Shown in pieces: positions 10,201 to 23,600 of a stretch of 42,281 nucleotides of DNA. The notes beneath the pieces are model-generated. The model searched no databases, was not told the origin of the DNA, and was given only the letters and a program-made list of their open reading frames with translations. Positions within the stretch are counted from its first letter, which is position 1, and each line of letters starts with the position of its first letter. Both the position numbers and the translations under genes were made by a program. Origin of the DNA: Helochares maculicollis (taxonomy: Eukaryota > Arthropoda > Insecta > Coleoptera > Hydrophilidae); NCBI GenBank assembly GCA_033557835.1, contig JAWQRO010000344.1:1-42281 (forward strand). Direction: 5' to 3'.

Positions 10201-12190
10201 CTAAATTAATTTCTTTGTGTAAAGCCTTGGAGAATCAGCCAGGAATAAATTTAGATAATTTTGATAAGTGAGGGCTGTAATTGGATTTATAATAGGTATT
10301 TTATGTTTTTTGCAGTGTTTTGTCGTTTGTCTGCTTTTGTGCAAATATCAGCGTTTTTACGTCCACATAATATTACTTCGGAGCAACAATCAACCAATGT
10401 GCTCTAAATGGATTATATTTATCAAACCAGAACTGACCCCCGGCATATATTGATCGCAAGCAATCAAACAGTTCATACAACTTAGTTTTGGATTTGGTAA
10501 CATAACTACTCATTTCAATTGCCTGTAATCAAATTGACGCAGAGTAGCCACACATATCCTACATTTCAACAACAGTTTCAACATCTCATTGTTTTTTACT
10601 CTTATCTATAACAGCAGATATGCAGCTTATGAAATTCAATTTAATCCAGTGTCAGATACATCCTTAATGCATGCTGTTGAATTGCTAGAAATGTTTACTC
10701 AATATACAATCTCTCAACCAAATCCTGTCCAAATTTCTAATTTAAATTGATCAGACATGGCTTGCGGTCAGGTTAACTAACAGACCAATTTTCTATAGCA
10801 ATGTTCTACATTCGGTACATGCGTTTATGTATAACACGATGAAACAAGAGTATTGGGCGTCGGGCCCAGCTGCAATATGGCATATTAAGTCGACGGGAAT
10901 GAACATAATCTCTTATCTTGGCGACCGATCGAGTTTCTGACTGCACTATTACTAAAACAAGATTGTACTACTGAATAATTGGGAGACTAAAATGTAAATT
11001 TCAAACTACTGTTAACTTTCAATTAGGACAACCATTGAACTTTGATGTTGAATTGTATTATGTTTGCTAATTTCAGGTACAAATTAAACAGTTTCACAGT
11101 TTCAGTAACTTCAAGTAAATGTCCATCCATTCCAGTGATACAATGAAATCTAATGCCTCGACTTATTTGTATTTATTATTTGCATTTCTGTTTTAAATTT
11201 CTTCTTTCCATTTATCAAAATGAAGTCATGTGCACCAGTAGTCCAATAGTATTTGATTCGAGACCATTAATTGTATGTTTGATGAGTTAATTTCAAAGAT
11301 AGACAACTATAAATCAATTTTCTAATTAAAAACAAATTACTTTAGACAGTTCATCAGGAGTAACAATTAATAATCTACAATAAACTTATATAAAAATACA
11401 ATTTTATAACATTGTTGGCTACTTTATTTCCTATCTAATATTAAAAATTGGCAATCTCAATAAATTGTATATGTATATAATATATTATATATTGCATGTC
11501 AATATTCCACAATGGAACATTACAAATGACTCGATTAAGATGTATAATCGATCTTACAATAATCTACCAAATTCCTGATCATAAATCATACGAGATTTAG
11601 GAACCCATTGCCATTGACAGACGGGTCACATGCAGGAACAGTGTAATATTTCTCCCAATCAGTGCATAGACAGTTGTAGATTGGTATTACATAAACTCAA
11701 ATTGCATATTTAATCATATTTATAGTGACAGTTTCGAGCGTCGAAGAAAATATCAAATCGTTAAGATTACCCAAAAACAATATTGATAATAATAATATTG
11801 TCCCCATGATTCAAAAACGTGTTTATAAAGCAAGCGACTTCGTGGGCGCTATTTCAAGAGAATCCCAAGGATAAATATTCTGCGGAAGTAAAATGTTATT
11901 TTACGAATTTAATTTTGTGGTGAAATTCCTTTACCTGAGCCAGTTTCCTTGTTTATTTGCCGGTTTCCTCGGCTATAGTTTTGTTCTATTTACGAAGGTA
12001 ACAATTTTTCAGCGGGAATTGTACTCCCAGGCTATGGGTGTACATAAAGTCCGTTTTTGTTATTTAAATAAAGCGAACGAGCCCCACTTTGTTCTAAGAT
12101 TTACAAAGCTAAAGTCATAAAATAAAACGACTCGGACGTAGTACCCAAGTCTGGGCAAGAGGAACTTATATTAGCAATGCAATGTGGGGT
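10201..12190. other. AT-rich stretch with an unclassified protein-like remnant
   Basis: Two adjoining plus-strand open pieces look protein-like. The piece at 10616-10750 includes VSDTSLMHAVELLEMFTQYT. The piece at 10746-10940, in another frame, includes RPIFYSNVLHSVHAF and AAIWHIKSTGMNIISYLG. They could be one frameshifted pseudogene. I do not recognise the family, and the opposite strand is also partly open, so chance is not excluded. A perfect 8-bp hairpin lies at 11777-11801. A near-pure TA stretch lies around 11467-11490. Nothing else was recognised. Confidence 0.35.
11777..11801. repeat. Perfect 8-bp inverted repeat
   Basis: ACAATATT and AATATTGT are separated by nine bases. It is short and AT-only, so it may be chance. 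Confidence 0.6.
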
Positions 12191-12200
12191 CAGTGCTATT

Positions 12201-12214
12201 CTGCTGCTGCTGCT
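12201..12214. repeat. Short (CTG)n run
   Basis: This is four CTG units plus two bases, just inside the possible intron of the candidate exon beside it. Confidence 0.8.
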
Positions 12215-12230
12215 TTTGCCGTGAACTTAC

Positions 12231-12399
12231 GATGCAATATACGGGCTTGCATCTGAGCTGCAGATGGGCTAGACTGGGCTACCAGAACGTGGAGTAATCG
12301 CAGAGTCCAAAAGCAAACAGCGAATTGAAATGCGTTGTAATGCGGAAACTGCATCGCCCGATAGAATTTATCCCTTTCTAAATATTTATCGTTCAGCAT
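12231..12399 (-). CDS. Candidate first coding exon with signal peptide
   Basis: On the minus strand a frame open from ATG at 12399, with a second ATG at 12354, runs to a consensus 5' splice site (CATC then GTAAGT) whose intron would begin at 12230. From the second ATG the peptide starts MQFPHYNAFQFAVCFWTLRL and continues LHVLVAQSSPSAAQ. It has a polar start, a hydrophobic core of about 15 residues and a small-residue region, as in a secretory signal peptide. The block is less AT-rich than its surroundings. If real, it is the 5' exon of a secreted or membrane protein whose other exons would lie at lower coordinates; I could not find them. Without splicing the frame ends soon after in KAAAAE, encoded by a CTG run. 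No family is recognised. Confidence 0.28.
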
Positions 12400-15300
12400 A
12401 TGAACCGGCTCCTTAAGCTCTAATAGAAATGTCTAAGTTTCTCAGGGCTTTTGCAAGTGACAAGTTTTTAGAATATATGTTTTATTTGAGTTTGTTTGAC
12501 CTGCGATTACAAAATAAGCATTGAGAAACATTTTGTTTAGCAAATTATTACGTTCATGCACGCACGGATTTTGATATTTGTTTGGAACTACAATTTTACA
12601 CAAATAGAATTTGTGATCTGTTTAGTAGTGAAGCCTAGGCGAATAATTTAAAATAGTCGGTCTAAAGCAGGGTTTACTTCTGGAATTTTAGTGGCTTTAT
12701 TTAAATTCCTTTAAAATGTGCATTTAGGGCCGCGGAAACTTTTGAAATATTTGATTAGTGTGGAGGTAGCTTATACGCTATTTAGACTTTTTGTAGTGAA
12801 CATATTTCAAAAGCAGCTGGTATAAACTTTGAGTCATCCTTTTGCCATAGATTTATTTTAGTTTTAGTGAGAGTAATCTGTGAAATTTATTGGCCGCTAT
12901 GTTTCGACTATTGCGTCCATACTATGTAAAACCTAATTGATTTCTTTAGCAGAAATCAGTATTTCCTATAATCTTACAAATACTTGATGAATATTTATTC
13001 CGCATCTTATTTTAGAACGTAGCACCCCACGGATCATGTTGTAGATTATTCTCACAAATAAGTTGGGTCTTCAGGCAATCAAAATATTTGAAAGTGTTTA
13101 ACGTTCTCATCAGACTAGCAGACTATCCATGTTACGAATTCACTTATTATTTTTATTATATTATATTATTTTGTCGTGATGCTGTTTTTCTTTGCATTGT
13201 CAGTTTTAAACTCTTTTTGGCGAGACAGGACACTTTTTGAGAATTTTTCGTAGCAGTACTACTTCAGGTCTTAGTGTCTCTATACTTTCTCTCAAAATGG
13301 CTGAAGGAGGTAGTTAAGCTTTAAAAAAATCATTAAATATTTTGTAATGTTTTCTTTTTGTTGATTTTTATGATTATAATCTTAATTATGTTATTTTAAG
13401 TACTTATTTGCTACTATAGTGGATCGTTTTAGTAACTCATAAGTGTAATTTCATATTGATTGTTTTATTGTAAATATATAAATATATATACAAGCTTACT
13501 ATATCAGTAAATATAATTTAATATTGTTTAGAGCCAAAACCTTTAAAGATACTATCCATAAAAGTAATGGATAGTGGATTAATATAAGCTAAGCAAAAAG
13601 AAAACAATTTCCTTTCATCGAAACTTACAAGAAAGACGCTAATGTGATGAGCTAAGCTTTTTATTTGAAAAAAAGGTAGAAACTAATAGATGTACGACAT
13701 ATAAATGAGTCGAGGCTATAATGTTGAGGTACAGTAATCCTTCGGTGTAAAGCCGATTCGCTCAGAAAGCATAAACAGGGATTACGACTTCTTTCTGCGT
13801 CTAATTGGTGGGTATCCGGACGTAGGCGACTAATAAATACAGATGAAGCACTAGCGGATAGTCTTTGATGTGAGATTTTAAGTCTAATCCTTACCAATAA
13901 AACTTTCTCTCCGATAAAACTTTCCCTTGAAAAATTTTTCCATTATACATCTTAGCGGGATGCTTTCGATTTGATCGAAAGAAACGTCGGATCAGCAAGT
14001 TTTTGAAATAAAATTTGCCCGCCTCTCGACAGCGAAAGTAACAAGTGGAAATTCTGAAATCAAGCTTCAAGGCTTGTATATGTGTGTAAGAATTCGTCTA
14101 ATACGCTGCTCCCTCCAGGATTGGAATGGGAATCAACTCCCTTAATAATGGATGTTAACCCTCCGACTTAAATTGAAGTTAAACTCCTGTTTAAAATAAG
14201 GTTCATATCCTGAAGGCGTTCTGCAGGATGAATAAAGGCTTGAATATTTGAATGCCGAAAAAATAAGCGAGAAAATTTCCCTATTCAAATTTAAATGAGG
14301 GGGGCAAGGGCTCTTGTTTATCGAAAGTTGAGAATGCGGCTTTGTTGCTTACTCAAATAATTAACAAGCATTGATCTCTTTTCTCTCCTCTTGCACCCCA
14401 TTTCTTATATCTCAATTTTTTTTGCATGCCGTACCATCAAATTCATCACTTGTTTTTTTATATTAGACAATTTTCCACGCAAAGAATTTAGTTTTGCTAC
14501 TTAGAGTTTTCCTTCCGAAGGATTTACTTCGTATTGCAAAATAAAACACAAGCGGAGAAATTTAAATCAGCTCCACATAAAATGTAAAACAACAATTTAA
14601 TTACCAATGTACCGTTAGTCTTGCTGTCGCATGTACCTTGCACATTTATTCAGAAATTTCTGATTTATTCGCGAAAGAAAATGAATTCCGGAACGCGATA
14701 CGCCGTGACAGGAAATAATAGAGGATTTTCTTTCGGAAAACAAGAGCGCTACGGTTGCTTACGATTCTATTTCCTCCTGACATGTAGCTCAGATTTCCAC
14801 AGAAGGAACTTGCTTTCCGATATCACCAACCTTACGCTCGCTATTTTACCTGATAAACTCACTAATAAATAGGAAAAGTGGAGATGAATAGAACAAATAA
14901 AGATAGCGAGATATCCCCAACAAAAGTGCCGTATTTTACAATTTTCATAGCGCCATTTTTGGTTAAACAGGGCGCAACGCTTGAAGACATTCCCTGATCC
15001 TGAGAAGTTTCCTTATTTAATTTAAGTTTATCTCTTATGTTTTGCACAATTTCCTAGACTTTGCTCCTTTCGCCTTTCACACAAGTTTCGTTATTTCTGA
15101 AAAGGGCCGTTCCGGAGCCTACGGAGTATCGTTAACTGTATTTGTGTAAGCACTTTTGTCTTTGTTTACAGCGGTTGGTATTTTTCGATCCACAAAGGGT
15201 CAGTTTTTTACTCCCCTGGGGCAAGCAGCTATAACTTTTAAGCATACTTTACACTGGTGACCCCTACTTTTTACCTAATATACCCCTTTTAATGGGTGGG

Positions 15301-15540
15301 TATTCTTTACTTTTTTCCTGCCGACACATCAAAGCTCTCGAGCTGTTTGACCTGCAAAATAAAAGATTTACGAGCTTTCCCTTCTTTATTCTTTCAGGAA
15401 GTTAAATTTTTAATCGAGGAGTTCAAAAGTTTTAATTAGTTTAGATGGGCACTTTCATATTGAATGCGGATGCTCAATATTATGTTAACAAGATAAATAT
15501 CTTCGTATCTTGAACGATTTTTAAGGCAGTGAATATACCT
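12400..15540. other. Gene-free stretch with unique moderate-GC patches
   Basis: The patches at 13660-14100 and 14480-15240 are less AT-rich and hold open frames (13661-13897 minus, 14621-14872 plus) without recognisable domains. At 15154-15171 there is a strong 3' splice site look-alike (TTTTGTCTTTGTTTACAG) followed by a 20-codon open frame beginning RLVFFDPQRVSF. Sites like this are expected by chance here. A perfect 9-bp hairpin occurs at 13551-13575. No mobile element was recognised. Confidence 0.5.
13551..13575. repeat. Perfect 9-bp hairpin, 7-base loop
   Basis: ACTATCCAT at 13551-13559 pairs with ATGGATAGT at 13567-13575. No known small RNA matches it. Confidence 0.65.
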
Positions 15541-15544
15541 ATTG

Positions 15545-17050
15545 CGCCGATTCACTTATGTGTTTTGTAACACTGTAGACCTGGTAAGTTCATGGATAGC
15601 ATTCGCCATTCCTTTCTCTTCAATGTATTTGTTCTCCAATTTGTCAATTTCTATCACATTTTATTTTCACCTTCTCTGTTCACCTCGCTTTGGATCTTGC
15701 TCTACTTTTCTTTCCTTTCATTGACTGTTTTAGCATTTCTTTTAAAATTCTGTTTGGCACATATACCAGACATTTCAGCCAGTGAGCTTTTGTTCTTAAG
15801 CTGGGTTGTTTAAACGTCACGTTTAGCTCTGCGTTTGTTCTTCGCAACATGTGCCATCTGGCAATTTGCTAATACAATTCTTTTTCTTACTTGAAGTTTT
15901 TCTTTTTCATTATTTATGTTTTAACTCAATTTGTGACCATTGGTTTTCTCAGTGTGTTGTATGCCCTTATTTCTGCCGTTTTTAGTTATAAATAGTCACA
16001 TTAGGACATGTATGTAGTGGCTTCCAGAAGTTATTCGTCTTTTGATCTAGTCTTTGTTATACAGTCTATGTAAACTATTTTCATTTTAAAATTATACATT
16101 TTTTTCGTTGAGGACACTATCCAATATGAAGTGATTAGTTCCTTGTCCAACCGACCATTCCATGTACATATATTTCTGCATGTTGTCTTCATCTCGTTTA
16201 TGTGTAGTCCCTTGCTTCTTGCATTTTCTTCAAGTGTTCCTATTATTTCTCAGCTCAACTCTTGGCCAGAATCAGCAAATCCTTGACAATGGCAATATTT
16301 GTTGTATACTAGACTTGATGTATGAATATTTGCCTTCAGTATTGTTTTCTTTAGTAGTATACTGGTCATAAACAATGATAGTAAGTCTTCTTATCAAAGA
16401 TATATTTACAAATTTGTAAGTTTTTTTTGGAATCTCACAAAAATTGAGAATTTGAATTGATCTGTTGAATGTACTCTGTCATTTATATTAAGAAGGGCTA
16501 TATCTCTTTAGTTTCGACAACTTTATCTATCTTCTTAAAAAAAGAGACATATGTTTCTATTCATTCTGATAGCAATAAGTTCTACTCTAATATGTTCTTC
16601 AATTACTTTTGTATCATGTATGTTAGTTGTTGTTCACCATGTTCAATTATCTTTACAATTCTATTGTATTTTTTTTCGTTCCACTACCTGAAGTTTTGTT
16701 AATTTTCAAAGTACTTATTTTTCTTAGTTTCAGTTAGATAGGAAGGTTGATCTTCATATGATTGCATGTCTTTTTGACTTGTTTGGATTCTTTCGATATG
16801 TTTGTTTTCGTCTGATTCAGAAAGACAATATTTGCTTCATAGTATTGTATCTTCATTCTGATCATGTGGTATAAATTTATAGTTCTTCTCTTCCTATCAT
16901 TTTTACCTCTTTACTGCATTCTGTCTTGATAGTTTCATCTTTTCTTTCATCCTCAGTGTTACGGTTTTCTGTTGCCAATATCTATTGCGATAATAGTTTT
17001 AGTCATCAATTCATGGCTTCTGTTTTTTGGTAGCTTTGCTAGCATTATTA
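15545..17050 (-). mobile_element. RTE-like LINE, antisense and decayed
   Basis: The plus strand is strikingly T-rich here. The minus strand gives, in order and across several frames: KKQKP then IDD (about 17001-17031), the linker after the endonuclease; a block like EHGEQQLTYMIQK (about 16601-16645), the start of the reverse transcriptase; TNIAIVKDLLILAKS (DLLILAKS at 16258-16281), the catalytic FADD box with its first residues lost; KGLHINEMKTT (16181-16213); AEIRAYNTLRKPMVTN (about 15930-15980); RRTNAELNVTFKQPSLRTK then HWLKCLVYVPNR (about 15749-15842); SRARSKARWTEKVK (about 15665-15705); and EWRMLSMNLPGL near a stop at 15556-15558. This series follows the RT and C-terminus of insect RTE-type LINEs as I remember them. 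Many stops and frameshifts make it inactive. The 3' end is close to 15545. The apurinic endonuclease domain is not recognisable. Confidence 0.88.
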
Positions 17051-17640
17051 GTTGCAATTTTTATTATTTTTGACATTGCAAAGTACATCTGCTTTCTAAC
17101 GTTTTGTAATCTTCTATAGTAGTTTCCTATTTTTATTAGTTATTCACGATTCAATTTTCATTTTTTAACTCTTAAACTTCGGGATCTTGCCCATATTAGT
17201 CACATGTGTATTAAGGAGAATTATGTATGCAAAACATAAAAGACATCTTTCATACATGATCCAACTCCAAATACTGGCCACCACATGTACAAATAAATCG
17301 GAAAGTAATTTTTTATGTAAATAAGCTAAGACAAAGCAATGTATGCTTACTGTGTAACATATTTTTTTCTCTATGATGTCATAATTTATGTACACTTATC
17401 CTTCAGCTTGTTGTGCTTGCTGTTACTTTTTATAAGTTTAATCTTATCTTGTCTGCTACCAAGTAAAACTTATTCTACTTTCTCCCCAAATTTCCTTGTA
17501 GTCCTGAAGTATTTTCAGCATTTTTCAACATGTCTACCTGCTTTAGGCATTCCTCCTGTTATTTTTTAATTTTCTTTATTTCAGTACTCAATGTTTTAAT
17601 GTCTATTTTGTTATTCTGGGCATAAATAAATTTTATCTTA
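17051..17640 (-). mobile_element. Possible 5' continuation of the RTE-like LINE
   Basis: The T-rich bias of the plus strand continues to about 17.6 kb, where the endonuclease domain of the neighbouring LINE would lie. No endonuclease motif survives that I can recognise, so this extension rests only on composition and position. Confidence 0.35.
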
Positions 17641-20600
17641 CTACTATAAGTTGACCATTTTGTTGTAATTGCTTTTCTAATACGCCGCCTCGGCTACAGA
17701 AAAAATCTCTATTCCAAAATATTTAGAGAAATAATAGTGAATGCTGCGTAACGTTTTTTTCTAGTATTTATATCAAATGCAATACATTAATAGTGGCTTT
17801 AAAAACAAAGTCCTGCAATTTCTAGCAAATTTTTAAAAAACTACTAATAGGCAGCTCGAGATAAAAATAGTATCAAGCTATAAATAGCTACTGATTGTTG
17901 AAATGGGCTTTCAAAATATTCAACCGGCATTTTCGACGCTATTTCAGCAACCCCACCTACATATCCTTTGAATTATTAATTAAATCATAAATATGCATAA
18001 GGTATTTAAGAAATTGTTAATACCTCCTTCGTAATTATCAAGTTTGTTTGAATATTTCTGCATTTGTCCACGTGCTTCTCTGCTCCATTTAAATTCAAAT
18101 ATAATTCCATTTTCTCTCTCTACCTACCGGAGCAAAAGCGTAATCTTTATGAAGGTGAAATTGTTTTGTTAAAAGGGAGAAAAATTAATAGCGAATAGGG
18201 AAATTTGATGTTTTGGAAATGAGTTTGTTTGTTTACCGGCTACGCACCCCAATTTAACAGAACACATTTTCTGTACGAAGGATGTTGAACGTCGAAATAA
18301 AATGATTGAAACCATTCAGAGAGCCACGGCTAAATTTTTTGCCCACAAAACATATTTTTCATTAATTAAAAACGGCAAGTTAATTGCGTCTACATTTATT
18401 ATCAAATATCGCAGCATAAATTTTGCAAATTCAATTTTATACATTTCATAAAAAACCGTTTTCGAGTAGCAAAAGTCTAATCAATTTACATACACCAAAC
18501 CGAACCACGTCGATATTTGATTGAATCACGTCGAATCAACGAGAAATAAAGAATAGCTGAATTACAGCAAAATTTATTATTAAAAATTTGTACACGCTGG
18601 TTTTAAATCATATTTCATTTGTATGCGCACCTCTCTTTTGTCCCCTTCTGTTTTGATACATTGTAAATCTGAGCTTCGGGCACCAATAAATTCTATTTGC
18701 CTTCAAATAAAACACGTGGAATGGAATTTGTCATTTTACACTTTTTCATATATTTGTTTATTTTTGCGTGTGGATTGAATACAGAAGAAACATTTAATTT
18801 AAAAGAATTTCCAAGACGGAACTGCGCCAAGCTATATCTACATCGTTAACTCATGTGTACCTAGAGGCTTTATTAAAATGTAAGCAAAAAACATTATCCT
18901 TTATTGTTATTTCGAATTGAATACCATCTTCTCAAAATCAATTGCACTACGTTTATACCACACCCGCATAATTTATCACACTGATTAAAGCATACATTGT
19001 GCCAAAGGAAATTCTTAGTGCCAATTATATTCTTTGTTCTGTCACCTTAATGCATATACCCTGCATTATTAAAATGGAAGTTCAAAAGGAGCTACGAAGA
19101 CAAGGACATGTTCCATTTGAAGTCTTCTTAAGAGACTATTGGATAAGGTTACATAAAAGTGAGGAGCCGATACAAGAGAGCTAGAAGTAAGTCGAGACTC
19201 TTGTGCGCCGCACCAGGAAGAAGCTTCTTTATTATCTAAATATATTTAAATCAACTTAAAGAAATATATTCAGGATATTTTAGCATAAATTAACAAGAGT
19301 TCTGCGGCAACTTTTTTCTGTTGAATATACTAGGCACCTAAATCTGATTCGAATAAGGACACTTTTAATAAGTGCGAAAAACGGAATAAAAATAAAAAAA
19401 GTTCATGTATTATTAAAATCCATTTACAGGTTAAACACATTCACTGTTAACGGCTACAGGCGCAACGATCTAATCCTTAATGAAGGCTTAGGGAACAAAC
19501 GCAATTCTCCTTAACGGCTCCGTTGCTTCATCCTCACCCTTAGTCCCAGGCTTCAAATAAGAGATTTCCTTGTTTTACACACAAAAAACTTTCTGGCTAA
19601 GGAAATTGAAGTGGTTTCGTGCAAGCAAAGATACTAAAGTAAAATCTGTGTTGGAGCATTTTCATAAAAGCTTACTTTAACAGATACTATTTACAATTAA
19701 TTAAACCGTTCTCAAAATGAAATTATTAAATTTCTAGCATCAATATAAAAAACTGTTGCGGCCGTTCCATCCCGAGAGAGCATAAGTACAGAAAAGATTG
19801 GTTGGCTGTCCTCTTAAGCAAGGCTCACGGCCATTCGGAAAGGTCAAATAAACCAATTTAATCGGAGCTGAAAATATAAAAGAGGATGAGAAAAATAAAT
19901 GAGTTTACGAAATACAAACAAGTGATCAAAGAGTTTGGATTGAATTTGAAATAGGATCACTTGGAAAAAGAGAGGTGTAATTTCTAGGTAACAAGATCTG
20001 ACCAGATGGACTAATTTATTTAGTTATTATTGGCGTTATTTATAAAATATCTCGCTAACTAACTGTGTCGTAAATATTTTCGGTTGTAGAAAACAGCAAT
20101 ATTTCCTTTCATTATCTTTGCATAGGCAAATTATAAACTAAACAAAGAAATACAAATCTGTTATCTTAAAAACCCCTATAGGCTAGGTGAATATTTCACT
20201 GCTTTAAACGAGAATAAATATTTAAAGTTAAAGCAAATTAGAACGAGCTAAACAATAATAAATATATTACGGCTTCCATTTTGGTGGTTTCACTAAAATT
20301 GCATGAGTGCTCCCATAAAATACAATTAAATTCAAATAACTTCTAGGTTTCTCCCCCATTTCTGGATTTAACAATCCTATCACTCGCTAAAGTGTTATAA
20401 TAATTAGTGTTTATTCAAATGGGTCCAGTAAGCTTTGTAATCAGAAACTCAGGATGAATTTATGTTTATGAAACGTGGATGTTAATTATTTCAGGGCACA
20501 TTAAACATTAAAATTTAAACGTAAGACCGTTGAAACAATTTTACCACTAACGTCCAGGCAGGAGGGCGTTCTCAAACGATTTGGGTCCCCCGTTAATATT

Positions 20601-23600
20601 TAACTGCGAATTTCAATAGAAAGCCCTTTTGTAATATTAAACTAACGCAGCTAGACACACACTTTGATATATAAATACAATAAAACATTTACTTCCTTGT
20701 CTTCCTTAGTAAAGTAATTATTTGCTAGATTTCTTTCGGGCATGGCTTCACATTTCCAAAAGCTTTTCCACCCCAATGAACATCTAATCCAATAAGTATT
20801 TTCAGAGGGAAAGTTTAATAATAAGTAGGTGCTAGAACTTAGATGTAATGCAGCATAAATACTGCGCTCCCGATAGCGACTCCAGTAATTCATACTTAAT
20901 TAAGAGACTTCCAACGGTAAACATACGGAAACTTCTATAATATTCTAGGTGAGTTCAAAAGTTTCTTGCCCCCCTCCATCTTACTTGGATCCCTTTTGTA
21001 AAAAGTTTTGCTGGAAGTGCTGGTTCTGATGACGGCCTAGTTTCAGAAAGAAAGTCGCTTGAATTGGACTCCAATGATCTTATTTCTTTAATTGAAAACT
21101 TAAAAGATTCATTTAACGTTTCACTGACTTCATGCCTACATGCTAATTAAGGACTTTAATCGTTAGGGAATATCTTTTAACTTCTGTAATTTTGCTCTTG
21201 TTTTTGTTAGAAATTTACATTTTGCTGTGAAATCCCTATTTAAGAATGAAATACTTTTTTGCCACTGTTTTTACTGGTTAGTTTAAGACTTAGTTTGTCT
21301 GTTTATTTGCATTTTTCTTTTAAGCATTTAAATTGCAAAAACTCGTTTCTTTTCTATATTCATAAAACTTGCAATGCCTAATCTTTAACAAAATTACGTG
21401 TTGTGGGAACGTAATGTACATCTTAAAATGCGACACTCAAATGATGACACAAATATTACTAATGGAACTGTTGCATTTGCAAACATTTTATACATTTATT
21501 CTCTGGATACCTTCTAATAATACCATGAAAATGAATTAAAACAGTATTCCCTTCTATGAATGCGTAGATCATATTATCATATTGTAGTGGATTATGAAGC
21601 TCCATAAAATATCCAACTTGTACATTTAATCATCTCAAGGGAATTAAATCTACCCTATTGGATTATTGTTTGATTAGTATAACGTATGCGTGTAACGTCT
21701 ACATATATACTATACGCATATTTCATTGCATATCAATAATAATACGCGTTAATCAAGTTGTAATTTGTGATAGTTATTATCCATAATAATTCAACCGTAA
21801 TATGATATCCTATTCACATTCAATAAGTTCCCATTATATTAAACAGGTGTAGCTTAGCATTCAGCATACCATATTACTGCAGCTATCATTTTATTTACAT
21901 TAAAGTTTAGAATAACAGCATTATGTATCAATGTACGTGTTTCGGTAAAAATTTCTGCATTGAAATATCGATATTATTTATATAATTGGGTTGTTTTCAA
22001 TATACTGTACATTTTAATCATAGTTTCGATAATTAAATGATGAAATGAGTTCAAAATAATTTATGCAAAAGAATTAAATCCAATTTAATGAAACTAAACC
22101 TGGAAATAAACTACAATAAATTGAATTCCAGAATAATCAATAGGTTCTAAAACTTTAAATATGTTTTAATTACTGTAGTGCAGAACAGGAAATTAAATTT
22201 ATATTGGTGTTATGGATATCTGCAATAAATTTTCGTCATGTATACATCACGTTGTCATGTCTAGGAATTTTATTCAGCTATGTTGTGCTCTATTTTTTAC
22301 TGTATTAATATATAATTAAATTTTTTGATAAACTTGTGTAGTCAAGTTCGCAGTTGAATTAAGATAATTAACTGGACAAAATCTGTTCAAATGATACTGG
22401 AAAATGGACATATCTATGCATCTTGTTCTGGAGAAACATGCTTTTTTGTATTGCATTTTGTAACATTAATATTAAAATTAAGCATTTTACTACCAATTTG
22501 TTCCACACGTTTATTCTTAAAGTAGTTTGCATCATAATACTTTCAGAGTTTACAGAAATGGGTTGCGAAATAAGAATTATTATTCTTAGAGAATAATTTT
22601 TCTATTCAATTATAAAATATAGCTTATGGTCATTTCTGTTTATTTTCTAAGTTTGCCTTTATAGTTCTTACCTAGATCATTACCAGTACCACAACTAATT
22701 GCTTTAACCATAAAAGTGAATACTTTAATATTTAGTATTTTTATAATCTTTCTTAACTGTCACTGCCATCATTTTCACTTTTAGAAAAAATATACTTGAC
22801 AAATGTATACACTTACAAGACTGATTTTGTCTTTTAAATTTCACTATTAACTTAATTCACTGATTAGTTTAAGACACTGTTGTTTTCGTTTAATTTTAGG
22901 TATAAATTTAGTGTATTTTCTGACCTAGTCTTAATTTTTCTTCTTGTTTTCAATAAAACTTTTAATCCTACGGCTTAGATTTTTATCTACGTAGAGTGTA
23001 ATAATATTCTGTGTAGTAGTGCTTTCTTTAATGTTAGTTTTGTACTCGGTACAATTTACATTAAAGTCACTACGAAGTTTTTGGTAGATTTCAACATGTA
23101 AAAACGTTTTTAAATTAAAGAATTTTCTTCTTTTGAAAAACCAGATATCATGTTATACACTTATGTTTTACAACGATTATCAAAAACATTTTAAATATGA
23201 AGTTAAAAGGGAGAGGATACAATATTTTCCAATAGAATAATATAATAAACGTTTCTCATATGTTTTTGTTATCAAAATATGAGAAAGAATTTCATATAGA
23301 AATGTTCACAGGAGCAATAGTATCAAATAGAGCAGAAGGGTCAAAAGAAAAAGCAAGCTAAATCGCAACAAATAATTATAAAGAATTTAGTGCTTGGTTT
23401 GTAAATAGTAGTAATGTATTACAGATCATAAGTCTGTTTGCCTGCATTTAATTAGTAAATAATGTATTTTCTACAACGTTTTAATTCAAACTATTTAGTG
23501 GCAGCATTTCTATTAGATAAGTCATTTTCGTAAAAAAGAATTTCTTTTTAATATTTCTGATAAGAAATGTTTGCATTTCTGAACCTGTTTAGCAGTTGAG

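Noticed and set aside
15542..16702. Several plus-strand ORFs of 60-77 codons rich in phenylalanine and leucine
   Set aside because: They are the antisense shadows of an A-rich LINE on the minus strand.
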